From assembly GCA_018907035.1 (NCBI GenBank), contig JACCIC010000039.1:2542001-2606000 (forward strand): 64,000 nucleotides of DNA, given 5' to 3'. The DNA is from Sycobia sp. Sy_11. Lineage: Eukaryota; Arthropoda; Insecta; Hymenoptera; Epichrysomallidae. Both the position numbers and the translations under genes were made by a program. Below the pieces are notes generated by a model, which was given only the letters and a program-made list of their open reading frames with translations, did not search any database and was not told the DNA's origin. Of this stretch, positions 41,382 through 53,129 are shown piece after piece. The first letter of the stretch is position 1. Every line of letters begins with the position of its first letter.

Positions 41382-41382
<1 letters not shown>

Positions 41383-41434
<52 letters not shown>
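41383..41434. repeat. (TA)n microsatellite
   Basis: About 26 units. Confidence 0.9.
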
Positions 41435-41436
<2 letters not shown>

Positions 41437-42698
41437 GGGATTCATAAATAACTGGGCGGTCATCGATGCGCGCGGCAAGAAATAAAGCCGTGCCAGAAGA
41501 GCGCGAGGGAGAGAGAAGAACCTGCGTCGAAGCTGTGGTGAAGTTTTGGACGAAAGTTCGACGAGAGAGCGAAAGAGAGAGAGAGAGAGTGAGACAGGGC
41601 GGAGGAGAGAGTGAGAGGATGAAACGAGAAATCTCGGACGACCCGCGTGACCGGAATAGGACCACGGCAAAGCCCCTGCACAAAGATCAAGCGAGACGTG
41701 TATTCTCTATACTTATACTCGGGTATGATACGGGGCTAAAGAGGGAAGATGAAAAAAAGAAAAAGTAAAGAACAAGTTTCAACCTCCCGCGTCGCGTCTC
41801 TGTACCCGTTATTTCAGTTCGTATTTTCAACTACGCGACATAATAAGGGCGAGACGGTATCTTATTTCGCGCGCCTGTCTATATTTATTTAATTATAATG
41901 CCTCGAATTTGCCGACAGAAATTTCAAGGATGGAACGGAATCCTAGGAGTGTCGGAGTCGTTTTCTCAATCCGCGCCCCCCCCCCCCACCTCCGATAAAA
42001 TCACGTATAATTATCAGAAAGTTTACCACTTAGTTGAGAATCGGTGAAATTTACCAGGGACCGGACGGTCGCTGACGACTCGCTCCGACCAAACCTGTCG
42101 GCGAGCACCGAAGGAAAAGATTAGGACCTACGTGTCCACCGCGCATCCAATGCTCTCCCGACCCCCCTCCCCACTTCTCTAAATTCGTTGATGCTCGCGG
42201 CCCTTGCTTGAGATTCGCGAGAAATTACAAAAATATAACGTTACTTGCACTGCGGAGAAAAGACGAAAAACAAAGACAAAGCAAAACGAAACGTATTTGT
42301 CAAGTGTCCATTGTACACTTCGATTCGCGTTGTACACTTACCTCTATGAGTGAATGTTCATTGATTAATTTTGTCTGAATATATTCGACAGATCTAAGCA
42401 AATACGTCGTTTAGAATCGACTCAGTGGATAAAGTCTCTAAAAGTGCATTAGTTAACGCGAATTAGAGCTCGCTGATTTGTTTATTTTTAACAAGTTCTC
42501 ACTTATTTTATTCTTCCAGTATATTCGATAGCTTTGTTTTTACTATTACTAATATATATATATAATCGATCGATATGTACCGATATATATATTAAGTTTA
42601 ACAATTGAAACATACACGGCTCGTCGATACACGCCTACATTATGAATTAAGCGCCCTGCGGGCAATTTGCATTCGTCGTTCGCAGTAAGAATATCTCA

Positions 42699-43163
42699 TT
42701 GTTGCCGTTCGCCGAAGATATTCGAACAATCGAACGTTCGCCCGCCATAAACGCCGAACAAGCGAAAAACCTCGATGATCAAGCGCCGCAGCGTACGCGC
42801 TGGCTTCGCCTCCCTCGCCCCCCTCCCGTGCAATTCGGATATTACCAACTTTTTTCTTCTTCCGCTCCCGAAGTCTCCGCCCCTCTTCGCCCCCCCTACG
42901 AAGACTTGCCTCTTCGTACCGTAAAAGACTTCCGCTTCGCTGCGAGAGGAAGCCCCGCTGGCGCGTCCCTCCAACCCCCCCCTCCCGCCGTTCGAAGACT
43001 TCGCGAGCTTCGCGGCCCTTGCGAGACTTGGGCTTCTTTTGTGCGTTCGAACGATTTTGCTTTGCTGTATCACGATTCTTCAATTTTCGGACGAGTTTGT
43101 AGAGTCGCTCGCGACAGCCTGCTAATGTGCTCGTGTGTGTTGAGCAAGATTTTATGGGCATAA
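42699..43163 (+). other. GC-rich block with overlapping open frames on both strands
   Basis: A 154-codon frame on + overlaps a 185-codon frame on -. No domain is visible, and the composition is Pro/Arg/Ser-rich as expected of stop-poor GC-rich DNA. The sequence repeats CTTCG/GAAGACTT motifs. It is recorded as an unexplained island and not as a gene. Confidence 0.2.
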
Positions 43164-43179
43164 GGAAATTTTCATATAT

Positions 43180-43194
43180 ACACACACACACACA

Positions 43195-43241
<47 letters not shown>
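43180..43241. repeat. (CA)n-(TA)n compound microsatellite
   Basis: Nine CA units followed by about 22 TA units. Confidence 0.88.
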
Positions 43242-43243
<2 letters not shown>

Positions 43244-44935
43244 TACTTTACATTTTGAGTGCAGCTTATTACCAGATTCTTGGCTAACCGATCAATTTTC
43301 GTGCGCGAGTGCCACGCTCAGATTATATCGCCATCTGATCGACGCGACGAGGATGCGATTTACGGTGTTAATGAATTACGATAATGAAATTAGCACTGAG
43401 CGGATAAAGGTTTCTTAACGAGAATGAAAAGTATCAACTCCCATCCAGTCCTGGCATCGACGCGAAATTTGTAATCCTGTACCAAGTTCAAGAGCAGTTG
43501 GGTTAATTATTTCATATACGCGATTTTTCGAGTGGATATTATTGAAGAACAAGACTTGTTCCGCTCACTTCTCTGACCGCAACCATGTTGAATTCAAAGA
43601 GATTGAATAGCAAAGCGAATCGGTGCAATTCTCGCGAAACCTTCCTTCGCCCCTTCGAAACGAATGCCCCGATCGATCGACGATTGTTCGAACATCGTGA
43701 GAGGCCCGCTCGCATATCTCTCAAACTCGTCGCGAGAAAGAGTTCGTGAAACGGGCTCGATGAAAAGTTCGACCCGAGATCGATCGCAAGCGCGTCGCGT
43801 CGTTGGCGTTGACGAAGCGCGCAGCGACTCCTCGGGGGGGGGGGGGGGGAGTCTGTATCGTTGGATCTTGGCCGACTCAAAAAGTTCTGCGTTTATTGTC
43901 CGTCGAAGGCGGGCTCTCAGCGCAGTGCCAATCCTCATAGGCGGCTTTTCAAATTAAGCTCGATTAGAAAATGTGCACGCGCATCGATCGTAATTTACGG
44001 AGCGGCGAAGTAGAAACAGTCGTGCGCATGATGCGCGCGGCCGGAAGTAGATAGATTAAAGGGCGTACGATCGGGTTGGGGGGAGGGGGGAAACATATGT
44101 CTGCGTTCGCTCAGACCATTTGCCAAATAAGTACTTGAAACCAAAGATATAATTTTTTAACCACAACTTTCGATTAACAAGCAGCTCGTGCGTTTGCCGA
44201 TTTATCTAGAAAATTTGCGTAATGTATATTATATATATCTACACACACACCTCGTATAACCGGATGCAGTAATAGATTTGTAATGGTCAGAGAGAGTTTT
44301 GTCAAAAAATCAATGTACAATTTTGTCAATTCCAAATAGTTTGTGCACTGTGTGCCTGTTCGAGACTAAAAGGTCTCTTATCAATTATAACGATGATTTG
44401 TTCACTGATATACCCACAAGAATTTTCCGTTCATTCGATCGATCGTCCCGGCCCGATTCGAAACATAACGAAAAGATGACGATCGTCCGAACCGCGACAG
44501 TTTGGCGGAATAATTTTTGACCAGTCCTTTTACAGATGGTCGGGCCGATTATACACGTTCGACGCCGCGTTACTTTCGCTCCTGATACACTTCGGGACGA
44601 CGGGAGTCGTCATTGAACGGCAGATCCGAACCATCGCTTGGTACGACTTCTTTGTTTTTTTTTTTTTTTTTTTTTTTTTTTGTTTTACAATTATCAGCTT
44701 ACTTCTTACCTTTAAGAATCCATGTGCGTTTTTCACTCTTTATATCGGTATTAAGTTCAGAACATTGTCGTAAAATAGTCGCTCATGAATTAGGAAAATT
44801 CATTCTGTGCTTAAGACGACGTCGCCGAGCTAATGAGAAGCTAATGTATATGGGCACGGTATTAGAACACAGCTGCCCCTCATTGTTCCCAATCTGCTAC
44901 TGTGTTTATACTCATGTCGAGAACACTCTGCATAT

Positions 44936-44941
<6 letters not shown>

Positions 44942-44977
<36 letters not shown>
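44942..44977. repeat. (GT)n microsatellite
   Basis: About 17 units. A T27 tract lies at 44,655-44,681. Confidence 0.88.
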
Positions 44978-44980
<3 letters not shown>

Positions 44981-46714
44981 TGTAATCAGTATTGGATAAG
45001 AGTTTATTCCAATCAAATATTTTACTCCATTAGAAAACGTCTACGTATACAAAGAATACGGCGGCTTAAGACGAAATATGCTGTTCCGCGTATACGACTG
45101 TGGCTATCGTCTCGAACAATACCATAACTGTCTCGGTACGGTAGGCGCACCGCTCGTGCGAGCCAAAGAATTTCCCATGCAATTTAGAACCTGCCCGAAA
45201 ATAAAAGAAAAACAGAAAATAATTTCGTCCAAATTTCTGTCGAAACGCGGAAGAAACGCCCAAGCTTCCCACTCCCCCCTCTCTCTCTACATATTCAACA
45301 ACAATTTGATTACTTTTCTAAACGGAGCCACTCTTGTAAGCGCTTGCTCGTAAGAAAATTCAAAATTGTCTTACGCAATTTGGCAACACAGGACCCCTTA
45401 AGGAATCGTCTACAAATTGCGTAAAACTAGGTTGAAACATTTTTAGACCACCTACAATCCACCAAGGTAAGATTTTTTTTTGAACGATATTACGCTGAAT
45501 AACCTACTATATTACCATTACAAATAGAGATAATTTATGAAATTACATAAATCTCAACCCTCGAACAACAGTTACTCTCTTTATTTGCAACAATTAAATA
45601 TTGTAGCATATACTCGATGCCAGACGAGAATTCTGTAATGTAAATCGAAATTTTCAATGGAATCGCAATTGTTTTTACGCTGAATTTAACTTTACTTTCA
45701 AGCTTGTGAAAAATAAGAAAATTGAAAGCTGCATCTCAATTCTGGATAAGCTATTCGCCACGCAGCCAAGTGGCCCCCAAAATACCCGAATGTTTTTTTT
45801 TAATTTCGTAATATAAAAATAACTAAACGTAGAACATATCGATATTCACTGAAAAGAAAACCAAAGGGACACTCTTTTAATTTAAATGATTCAAAATTCC
45901 TTTAGCCCAGAACGCTTAAAATTATTTACTGGTAATGGGAAATAATTTATTTTCAGTTTAGAAAATCTCTCTCCATATAAGAGGGAAATAAGAAGGCCAG
46001 CGGCGTTAAAACGTGGAAATGGAAGGCTTGGGGGGGGGGGGACGTTTGTGTGTTAGAAAAAGACGAGGAAGTTGAGCGTCGAGTTTATGGCGAGGACGTG
46101 CCGCAGCTCAATTGTTCACGCCCGCGAGTCCATATATCTCAGTCTCACACACACAGGCGCGCGCGCGCGCACATCACGCACATAGACAATTTCACTCTCA
46201 CCCCCCCCCCCCACTTTAGAAGAATTTTCCGCGAAAAGTCACCGATCAACGCGCTCGCGTTTCCACTTCCCGTGGATCCGACGGCCGGACAGGCTCGCGC
46301 AACGAGTAATATATAGAGCGTCAGGGGCGCGATATAAAGCTCGGTGTCCCCCTCCCCCCTACCGTACATGGACGTGCGCAAACGGCCTTGAGGGGGGTGG
46401 GGGGGAGGGGGTAAAGGCACATTGAATTCGCCCGACGTGTTTAAGCGATAACGCTCGTATAAAACAGTCCGCGTGTATAATAATCGCGGACGTCTCGTGC
46501 CGGGCAGTCTGGCGGGACGGTAAGCTCTCGGCGCCGAGCTTGCTCGATATCCATTTTTATATCGTTGGCGATTCTCTTTCTCACGATATAACTGTTTTTT
46601 GTTTCTTCAAGTGATTCACCGTTCAAAGGGCTGTGTTTCGTTGAAAATCAGAAATGATCCTACGAGGTATTTTTTCGTAGCTGCGTCGTAGTATAATTAA
46701 ATTACAGTGTGTAT

Positions 46715-46718
<4 letters not shown>

Positions 46719-46766
<48 letters not shown>
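46719..46766. repeat. (TA)n microsatellite
   Basis: About 24 units, 75 bp upstream of the candidate ratchet site. Confidence 0.9.
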
Positions 46767-46768
<2 letters not shown>

Positions 46769-46840
46769 CAACTTTATCGATATACGACAATTTTATAATA
46801 ATTTTTTGATAACTAAACCTATAATATTCATACGAATGTC

Positions 46841-46907
46841 GCTTTGCTTTTTGTTGCAGGTAAGCACACAACTTACGAGACATTTTACACGTCGATTTAT
46901 AGTAAGT
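46841..46907 (+). promoter_or_regulatory. Candidate recursive-splicing (ratchet) site with a 42-nt RS exon
   Basis: A T-rich tract ending TTGTTGCAG (acceptor, AG at 46,858-46,859) is followed at once by GTAAGC (46,860). It is therefore both a 3' splice site and a reconstituted 5' splice site, the ratchet-point arrangement known from long insect introns. A second donor GTAAGT begins at 46,902, defining a possible 42-nt exon (46,860-46,901, 14 codons, no stop). A CTAAAC branch-like motif lies about 45 nt upstream. The strand and position fit a very long hnRNP L/smooth intron opening at 10,488. The acceptor shares a 17-nt identical core with the acceptor at 9,577. Only RNA data could prove use. 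Confidence 0.5.
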
Positions 46908-47410
46908 AAAAACGTTACATCAGAGATAATATAATAATACAACTTCCTTATATGTACAAGCGCAAAATTTAACGCTTGTAAAATGGAGAGCTCCTCTCCC
47001 CCCGCCATCCCCCCACCCCATAATGGCCGACGCGAGCTCGTCGTTAAAACAGTTGATTTATAAACGAAGCAACGCATCGGTGCTCTCGTACCCTCCGCCC
47101 CCCCCCCCCCTCCCACCAACGCCGACGCCGCCGCGCGTTCGCTCTAAATTATTGCTGCTAGTGCCGAGCAATTAAGCACGCGGGTTAATTGTTTGACATT
47201 GTTTTATGTAAAAAGGATTTGGGATGGGGGGGGGCGGGTTGTAAGGGGGCCAAATTGCAAACTCTACGCAATACGAGGCGCAAGTCTCGAGATATTACAC
47301 CGCGCGAGGCCGATCGAATTTCGTTATATTAATCTGGTATGTAAGCGCATTACTATCAAAAACGAATTTGTATTATCGCGTATGTGCGCATGTGTATGTA
47401 TACATACACG

Positions 47411-47468
<58 letters not shown>

Positions 47469-47566
47469 CAGAGTCCTTGGTCCGGATAGTTTCGGTAATA
47501 AGAGCGGGCGCATAGGATAAACTTAGAACGTACTGTAATGGAGTTAGGAAGAAGTGAACATCACAG

Positions 47567-47620
<54 letters not shown>

Positions 47621-47686
47621 TTAACGAAGCTAACCGCGCGCTATCTAAATTGACGCTATTTTATAAGTTAGAGCGCGTGTATATGC

Positions 47687-47728
<42 letters not shown>

Positions 47729-48543
47729 TTATTATGAGACGATCGTTATTGCAGTTAACTATTTGAAATCGTTTAATCATCATCGAATGCTATATTATTA
47801 GTCGATATTATATGCGCAATTAAGAAAGAAACGTTTCCCGATTGATTACAGTCTGTGATTAAAGACATTCGTCTGTGGACGCATGTCCTATACCACACGT
47901 AAATCGTAAGAAGTCCAATAATTATTTGGTTCAATGAGATTTTGGATGTTTAATTCAAAAATATCCCTAAATTCATTTCGTTAGATTATGAAAAATCATT
48001 GATAAGTGCGAGATGAGATTTTGGCCAAAAAAAATGTCAGTACTCTTGAAAATAAGCGAATATTGCTTGGAATACGGTATAAAATCAATTTACTGATATT
48101 TTTCATTGTTATTCTACATAAACTAATTTACCGATTTACATACTTAACCGCTTCTCGTTCTCTGTGGCTCAGCGACTGCCTTTAATGGCCCCGCCTTCCG
48201 AGACGCTGCACGGCACCGACAAAGCCTTCCGAGAATGCAAAATTTTCCCTCTGACTCGATAATAATGTCGACTCTCGAGATTAGAATAATAAGTCGACTC
48301 GCGAGGTGAGAATCCCTTTTGTCTTTATGCGAATTGCAACGATGAATCGCCGACCTAGCGCGGCTGCTCACGCGACAACCCTTATTCCGCGACTTTTACG
48401 ATTTCACCTATTATCCGAAGGTTTTTTCCGAGAATTTTCAATATCGCCGTATCGCTAATTCGAGACGAAATTTCGATTAAAATGTTTTTGCGCTTGATCC
48501 ACGTGAAATAAGGCGAGTCTTTTCATTTTCATCATCTAGACAT
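46908..48543. other. Non-coding DNA between the ratchet candidate and CAP gene A
   Basis: It holds three TA arrays (47,413-47,467, 47,571-47,617, 47,690-47,724), C and G homopolymers near 47,097 and 47,225, and a GC-richer block at 48,130-48,430. No gene was recognised. The microsatellite-rich character of the left part ends here. Confidence 0.5.
47413..47724. repeat. Cluster of three (TA)n arrays
   Basis: Arrays at 47,413-47,467, 47,571-47,617 and 47,690-47,724. They are the last of the dense series before the CAP cluster. Confidence 0.88.
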
Positions 48544-48549
48544 TTTATT
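48544..48549 (-). terminator. Polyadenylation signal of CAP gene A
   Basis: AATAAA on the minus strand, 162 nt downstream of the stop codon. Confidence 0.5.
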
Positions 48550-48710
48550 ATTACTCTAATCGTTTCGGCTCATTTGGGAACCGAATCGCTCGAAATGCAA
48601 TATTATACACATATACATTAAAATAATGATGACTTCATCATGATGAAAATCCAAGTATGTAAATTCCAAAAGATATATAGATATATATTTTTTTTTTAAA
48701 TTAACATCCT

Positions 48711-48900
48711 CTATTCCCTTATTTCGTACAACGGCTCGTCCGGCCGATTGCCGCTTGGCCCGTAATTGCACACCAGGAACAATTTCGGCGAATCCCGTGC
48801 CGCCTTCTGATATCTCATGGCGCCGCATCCCAGTCTGGTCGTGTTTCCCCAAACAATCTGCGCGTAATGAGTCGTGTTCGACGTATAAGTCATCCCTACG
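48711..48900 (-). CDS. CAP gene A, exon 5 (CRISP signatures, stop)
   Basis: The exon follows a CCTCAG acceptor. It holds both CRISP family signatures ([11 protein letters not shown] and [11 protein letters not shown]), GCGAMRY between them, and a TAG stop at 48,711-48,713. Confidence 0.92.
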
Positions 48901-51117
48901 CTGAGGTGGCGAAAAGACGAAAGATAGATACGGTTACGGCAATCGTTGTTTCAAAATTCGAATGTGGAAAAGCGCGTGCAGTAGTTGCAGCACTGTACCT
49001 GTAATTTCGCACGGTCCGCGCGTCGTAATCGTCGACCTCGTCGTACCAGGATTCGATCAATTTCCGAAAATCATCCAGCTGCGCATCCGCGTCCGCCGCC
49101 TCGTCGAAGTCCTCGTAAACGACGCTTTGACCGACCAGATATTCATCTACAAGAGTTTACATTATTATGAGATTGATTTATCGATGATCGGGAACTTAAA
49201 AATCGACGGGAACGAGCTAATCTGTTATTAAAATTCGAACTATTTTTTATTTGACAATTATTCAAATCATGACAGTACGACTATTCATCCATGGTATAAG
49301 TCGATGATACTTATTTATATACAAATATAGCAGGGCAACACGCTTAATGATTAGAGAATAAGGTAAATATCGATGAAAATCAATAAAAAATTTCAGATTT
49401 AATATTTATTCATTTGCTTGAGGGAAATGAATAAATAAAGGCTTCAGAAAACTCGGTAAAGCTATTTTTTAAATCTGAAATTGAATCTTCTAAAGTTAAA
49501 TGCCATCAATTGAACTATATCTAAATTTTTCCATATAAAATATTATATTTACCTTATTATCTTCTGTTTTAAAATTAATTAATGTCTAGCTATACACCTG
49601 AAGTAACACAATTGGATAAAACGAAAATATTACAAAAACATATAGAAACATTTGGATAGTGTCACAAGAATATTGAAATTATAATTCGACAGTTTTAATT
49701 TTATTTTAAGTAAATTCTGTTAAATATATACTCGTAAAATATATTTTAGCATGAAATGACAAGAACCTTAATCGGTATTTTTTTTTGTATAAATTCCAAG
49801 ATAAAACATGTGAATTATTTTTTCCATTTAAATTTTATCAGCATTTATGTTAATTTAAAATAATCAAATATTATAAATTATAAATAAATTAAGTTGATTC
49901 AATATACATATAAAATTGAGACACTGCAAATTAATTCGAAATAAATCAGTTTTGAAATTAAATAGAATATTAAAAAATACGATGTGTAAAGGAATTATTA
50001 AATGTTTTACCGATATTTCTGCATAAGTCACCAAAAAGGATACATTGGTTGGCCCATCTTTGAGCAAAGCTCGCGAGTTCCTCGTCCCATTCCTATCAGT
50101 GTTATAAGGATCGATTAAACTTTTTAAACTACGTGCTTACTAAATGAAAATAAAACTTTAGAATGTTTCTTACTCGCTGAAAAAAAAACAATTTTTTAGC
50201 TCCGATACAATTTTTATTATTTTTTTTTAATTCTACCAATATATTCTGAATTTAACGTAAATATTAGGCAGCTGTGTGAACTAAATGACATCATTCATCC
50301 GCTAAAAATGTACACTTTGGATTTACGTATAATTTTTTTTTTTTTTCAACGACTAAGCGTATTTTTCACCTTGATCGCGTTCTTTTCCCTCTCGAATTTT
50401 CAGTAAGATAAACAAAAAGGCACCAAGAAGCATAATGATATTTTAGTAGAACGGTGTAATGGCCGATTCGCAAAATTTTGATCGAAGATATGCATTTTCT
50501 TACCTAATACAATTTCAAAAATTCTAATGCAAATAGAGAATATGATTAAGCTTGAAGCAATACGTATGCGATTGACGATCCACTTACAAGCGGGACATCT
50601 CGAACCGCAGCTGGTTGGGGCCCCGGCCTTCCCCGCTCCTCGTTCCCGCTGTAGACCCTGGTCCTGAGCTCGTTGTGCACATCCAGAATTCTGCCCGCTT
50701 CGTCCTGATTCAGGCCCGAGCGGATGATCCTGCCGCATTCCCTCGACGGCTCGGCTCGCTAAAAATCACGCGTCGTACGCGCGCAACGCAAAATCTCGTC
50801 AATCAATTAATCAACAGGGAGGGCGCAATTCATAATCTACGTATACAGTAACGCGTTGGCATTCGGCATTGTTCTAGCATTTAATGGCCGTGAGTGGCAG
50901 CCATCCCGTATCATTTCGTCGCGTTAACGCGTGAAGGGGGCGAACTTACGTCGAAGATGCACATCGTGTGCGCGCCGAACGGGCACGACCGTGAGCGGCA
51001 ATATCTATTGTCATTGGGCGTAAATACATCGGCGGATCTGTTCATCAGGCCCATATTGTACGCGGACGCGACGATGAACGAGGATATTAAGATGAACGAA
51101 AGGCGAGCGTCCATCAT
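48711..51117 (-). CDS. CAP-domain secreted protein A (venom allergen 3/5-like), 5 exons
   Basis: The complete five-exon frame encodes 252 aa; exons (minus order) are 51,117-50,950, 50,758-50,588, 50,092-50,011, 49,146-48,999 and 48,900-48,711. All introns are GT-AG with phases 0, 0, 1, 2. Residues 4-19 ([15 protein letters not shown] region) form a signal peptide. The CAP domain follows: HNELR (exon 2), [16 protein letters not shown] (exon 3), VGQSVV and SWYDEV (exon 4), then the CRISP signatures [11 protein letters not shown] (H201) and [11 protein letters not shown] (exon 5). There are eight cysteines, the number of the four-disulfide wasp antigen 5 fold. Of the classical CAP tetrad only the E177 and H201 equivalents are visible; Gln replaces Glu in VGQ. 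Exons are notably GC-rich compared with B and C. AATAAA lies 162 nt past the stop. The protein is presumably extracellular; its role (venom, haemolymph or other) is not shown by the sequence. Confidence 0.9.
48999..49146 (-). CDS. CAP gene A, exon 4
   Basis: The exon is 148 nt, starts in phase 1 and ends in phase 2 (donor GTACAG). It encodes VGQSVV, an acidic Asp/Glu/Ala stretch, and [10 protein letters not shown] with the conserved CAP Glu. Confidence 0.9.
50011..50092 (-). CDS. CAP gene A, exon 3
   Basis: The exon is 82 nt, 27 codons plus 1 nt, with donor GTAAAA. It encodes [17 protein letters not shown], then the GDLCRN segment. The histidine that wasp antigen 5 has just before this Cys (YGHDTC) is absent. 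Confidence 0.9.
50588..50758 (-). CDS. CAP gene A, exon 2 (HNELR helix)
   Basis: The exon is 171 nt and 57 codons, phase 0 at both ends, between a TTTTTAG acceptor and a GTAAGT donor. It contains [21 protein letters not shown] and the [10 protein letters not shown] turn typical of antigen 5 proteins. Confidence 0.9.
50950..51117 (-). CDS. CAP gene A, exon 1 (signal peptide, first three Cys)
   Basis: The exon has 56 codons and ends in phase 0 at GAC before the donor GTAAGT. Two ATGs stand in tandem (MMDARLS); the upstream one is used here. It carries the NRYC, RSRSC and HTMC cysteines that in the antigen 5 family precede the CAP core. Confidence 0.88.
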
Positions 51118-51321
51118 TGTCGTGTCGATCCAGACTCTTGCTACGATGTATCGTACGTGTTTCTCATCGATCTTTCATCCACGATGCAGAACGATGAGAT
51201 TCAGTCCCGCGGAGCGTTGCGTATATGCGGTAGATTATCTGTGGGCCAAGAGCGCTGTAGATACTTGGTTAATCGCTGGAATTTTGCAATTTCGCCGTTA
51301 GTGAAAATTGGTCGTGGCTAC

Positions 51322-51332
51322 CTATATTTAAA
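51322..51332 (-). promoter_or_regulatory. Possible TATA-like element upstream of CAP gene A
   Basis: TTTAAATATAG on the minus strand, about 205 nt before the ATG. An alternative upstream structure is a 5' UTR exon ending at 51,477, where the minus strand shows a clean GTAAGT donor. The two cannot be separated without transcript data. Confidence 0.2.
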
Positions 51333-51356
51333 ATTTAACATGGCATTTGATCGATA

Positions 51357-51360
<4 letters not shown>

Positions 51361-51394
<34 letters not shown>
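51361..51394. repeat. T34 homopolymer
   Basis: Uninterrupted run of 34 T on the + strand upstream of CAP gene A. Confidence 0.9.
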
Positions 51395-51401
<7 letters not shown>

Positions 51402-51763
51402 GCGATCCCGTGTGTTTCGTCCAATTGAACGAAAACACATTAAGACGATAAAGCGTTGTGTAAATTTTATACTTACTTAATAATAATAGCAGAGCCAGCC
51501 GTCCTCGCGCTCGGAGCAGTATAACGTGGAACGGAGTTTAAATGTATAGTCGTTCGGACAAATATTTAATCAGATATGTAATTAATGACGTATACATAAA
51601 GCAATGAATATAAATATACAGATAAAAGTTGTTTTTTTTTCTTTCACTTTCACCAAGAATCACATATACAGATCGTGGTAACGTGACAATTGGTTCGTTT
51701 CACGTACCTGATATAACTTATTAGGTCGTTAATGTTGAATTTTATCTATGATTTAAACATCTA

Positions 51764-51769
<6 letters not shown>

Positions 51770-51802
<33 letters not shown>

Positions 51803-51861
51803 TACTATGATATTAGATATTATCTATGAATATTTTATCTACATATTGAAAAATCAAGAAG

Positions 51862-51918
<57 letters not shown>

Positions 51919-51919
51919 T
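51770..51919. repeat. Two (TA)n arrays between CAP genes A and B
   Basis: Arrays at 51,770-51,800 and 51,865-51,919; the second ends in CA units. Confidence 0.88.
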
Positions 51920-52811
51920 ATTAAAATTAAGATGACTCGATTAAATTTTTTAATTAGTTGAATTATATTAATTGAATTAATCTAAAATTATCATAAAATA
52001 TACATAATTTAAATAATTTTAAAAAGATACGTCAAAATTTTGGAATTACATGATCCGATCGATGAAGGAAACAATGAAGAACGTTTAATGCGCTTTGATT
52101 GTCGATAAATCATCACAGTTACATATGCATACATTAAATATGTATGATATTTTCGTTTCTCTTAGTATTCGCATGATTTAAAAAATTACGACACCAATAT
52201 GCAGAAGTTCAGTATTAATCATTTGAATGCCTTCAAGAAATAGAAGAGTAAACGTGTAAAATAAGGCTTGCTTCTCGGAATCACGTTGTCAGAAATAGGA
52301 GTTTCTATTTGAAAATTTTAAGTTGACTTTCAAATAACTGTCAAGGTTATGTCGAAGATAAAAATCAAAATCGAAATAATATACGTCTCTTTTTTATTTC
52401 TGGTCTCCTTTGGGAGGGTGTCGTTCGCACCGCGGAACATTCTGAGCACGTTGTACGCTCAATGTTCATAAGCCTGATTCATATTTTTATTGTTTGTAGA
52501 ACACCGTCCAAAATATTTCAAATAACTCATTAATAAACTAGTTATAATAAAGGTATATCTACTTTGAAAATACATCATTTCTCAAAGTTATACAGTGAAC
52601 TTGGTAATTAGACACAAAGAACCTACTATATAAACTGTTATATAAAGGATGTAACTTTGCAAACAGTTAAACAGAATTGGTTCAATTCATAAAAATGAAA
52701 CAAATACTTTAATATAGTATTATATTCTTCAAGTTTTATTCAAATTTGATCGATATGTCGAATATATTAAATTAATAATGTTTGCAATAATTTTTCATAA
52801 GTGTTTATTAT

Positions 52812-52817
52812 TTTATT
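52812..52817 (-). terminator. Polyadenylation signal of CAP gene B
   Basis: AATAAA on the minus strand, 114 nt past the stop. A second copy lies at 52,804-52,809. The spacing from the stop equals that in gene C. Confidence 0.5.
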
Positions 52818-52930
52818 CATATCACATGTTACAAGTAGAATTAATAATAATATACAGATCTGATAATACAACGAATCTCTATTGCAGCGAATTCAATCAT
52901 ACATAAGATTAAAAATCTGTTTAATTTTCT

Positions 52931-53129
52931 CTATTCACGAATTTCTTGATACACCAACTGGTCAAAATCATTACCACTTGGCCCATAATTGCATACCAGA
53001 AATATTTGTGGCGTAGGATTACTCTCTTTAGCAAACCTTATTGCCCCGCATCCTATTTTAGTAGTATTTGCCCAAACCATTTGAGTATAATCCTCTGCAA
53101 TTGGAAGCCCAACCTCATCTATTACTGTC
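52931..53129 (-). CDS. CAP gene B, exon 5 (EDYTQ variant signature, stop)
   Basis: The acceptor is CATCTAG. The exon contains [11 protein letters not shown] (Asp in place of the CAP His), GCGAIRF and [11 protein letters not shown], and ends with a TAG stop. Confidence 0.9.

Larger units (their letters stand above)
51118..52803. other. CAP A-B intergenic region
   Basis: It contains the presumed promoter/5' UTR of gene A, a T34 tract at 51,361-51,394 and two TA arrays (51,770-51,800, 51,865-51,919). The rest is AT-rich sequence without a recognisable gene. A minus-strand GTAAGT donor at 51,476-51,471 could end a 5' UTR exon of gene A. Confidence 0.45.
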
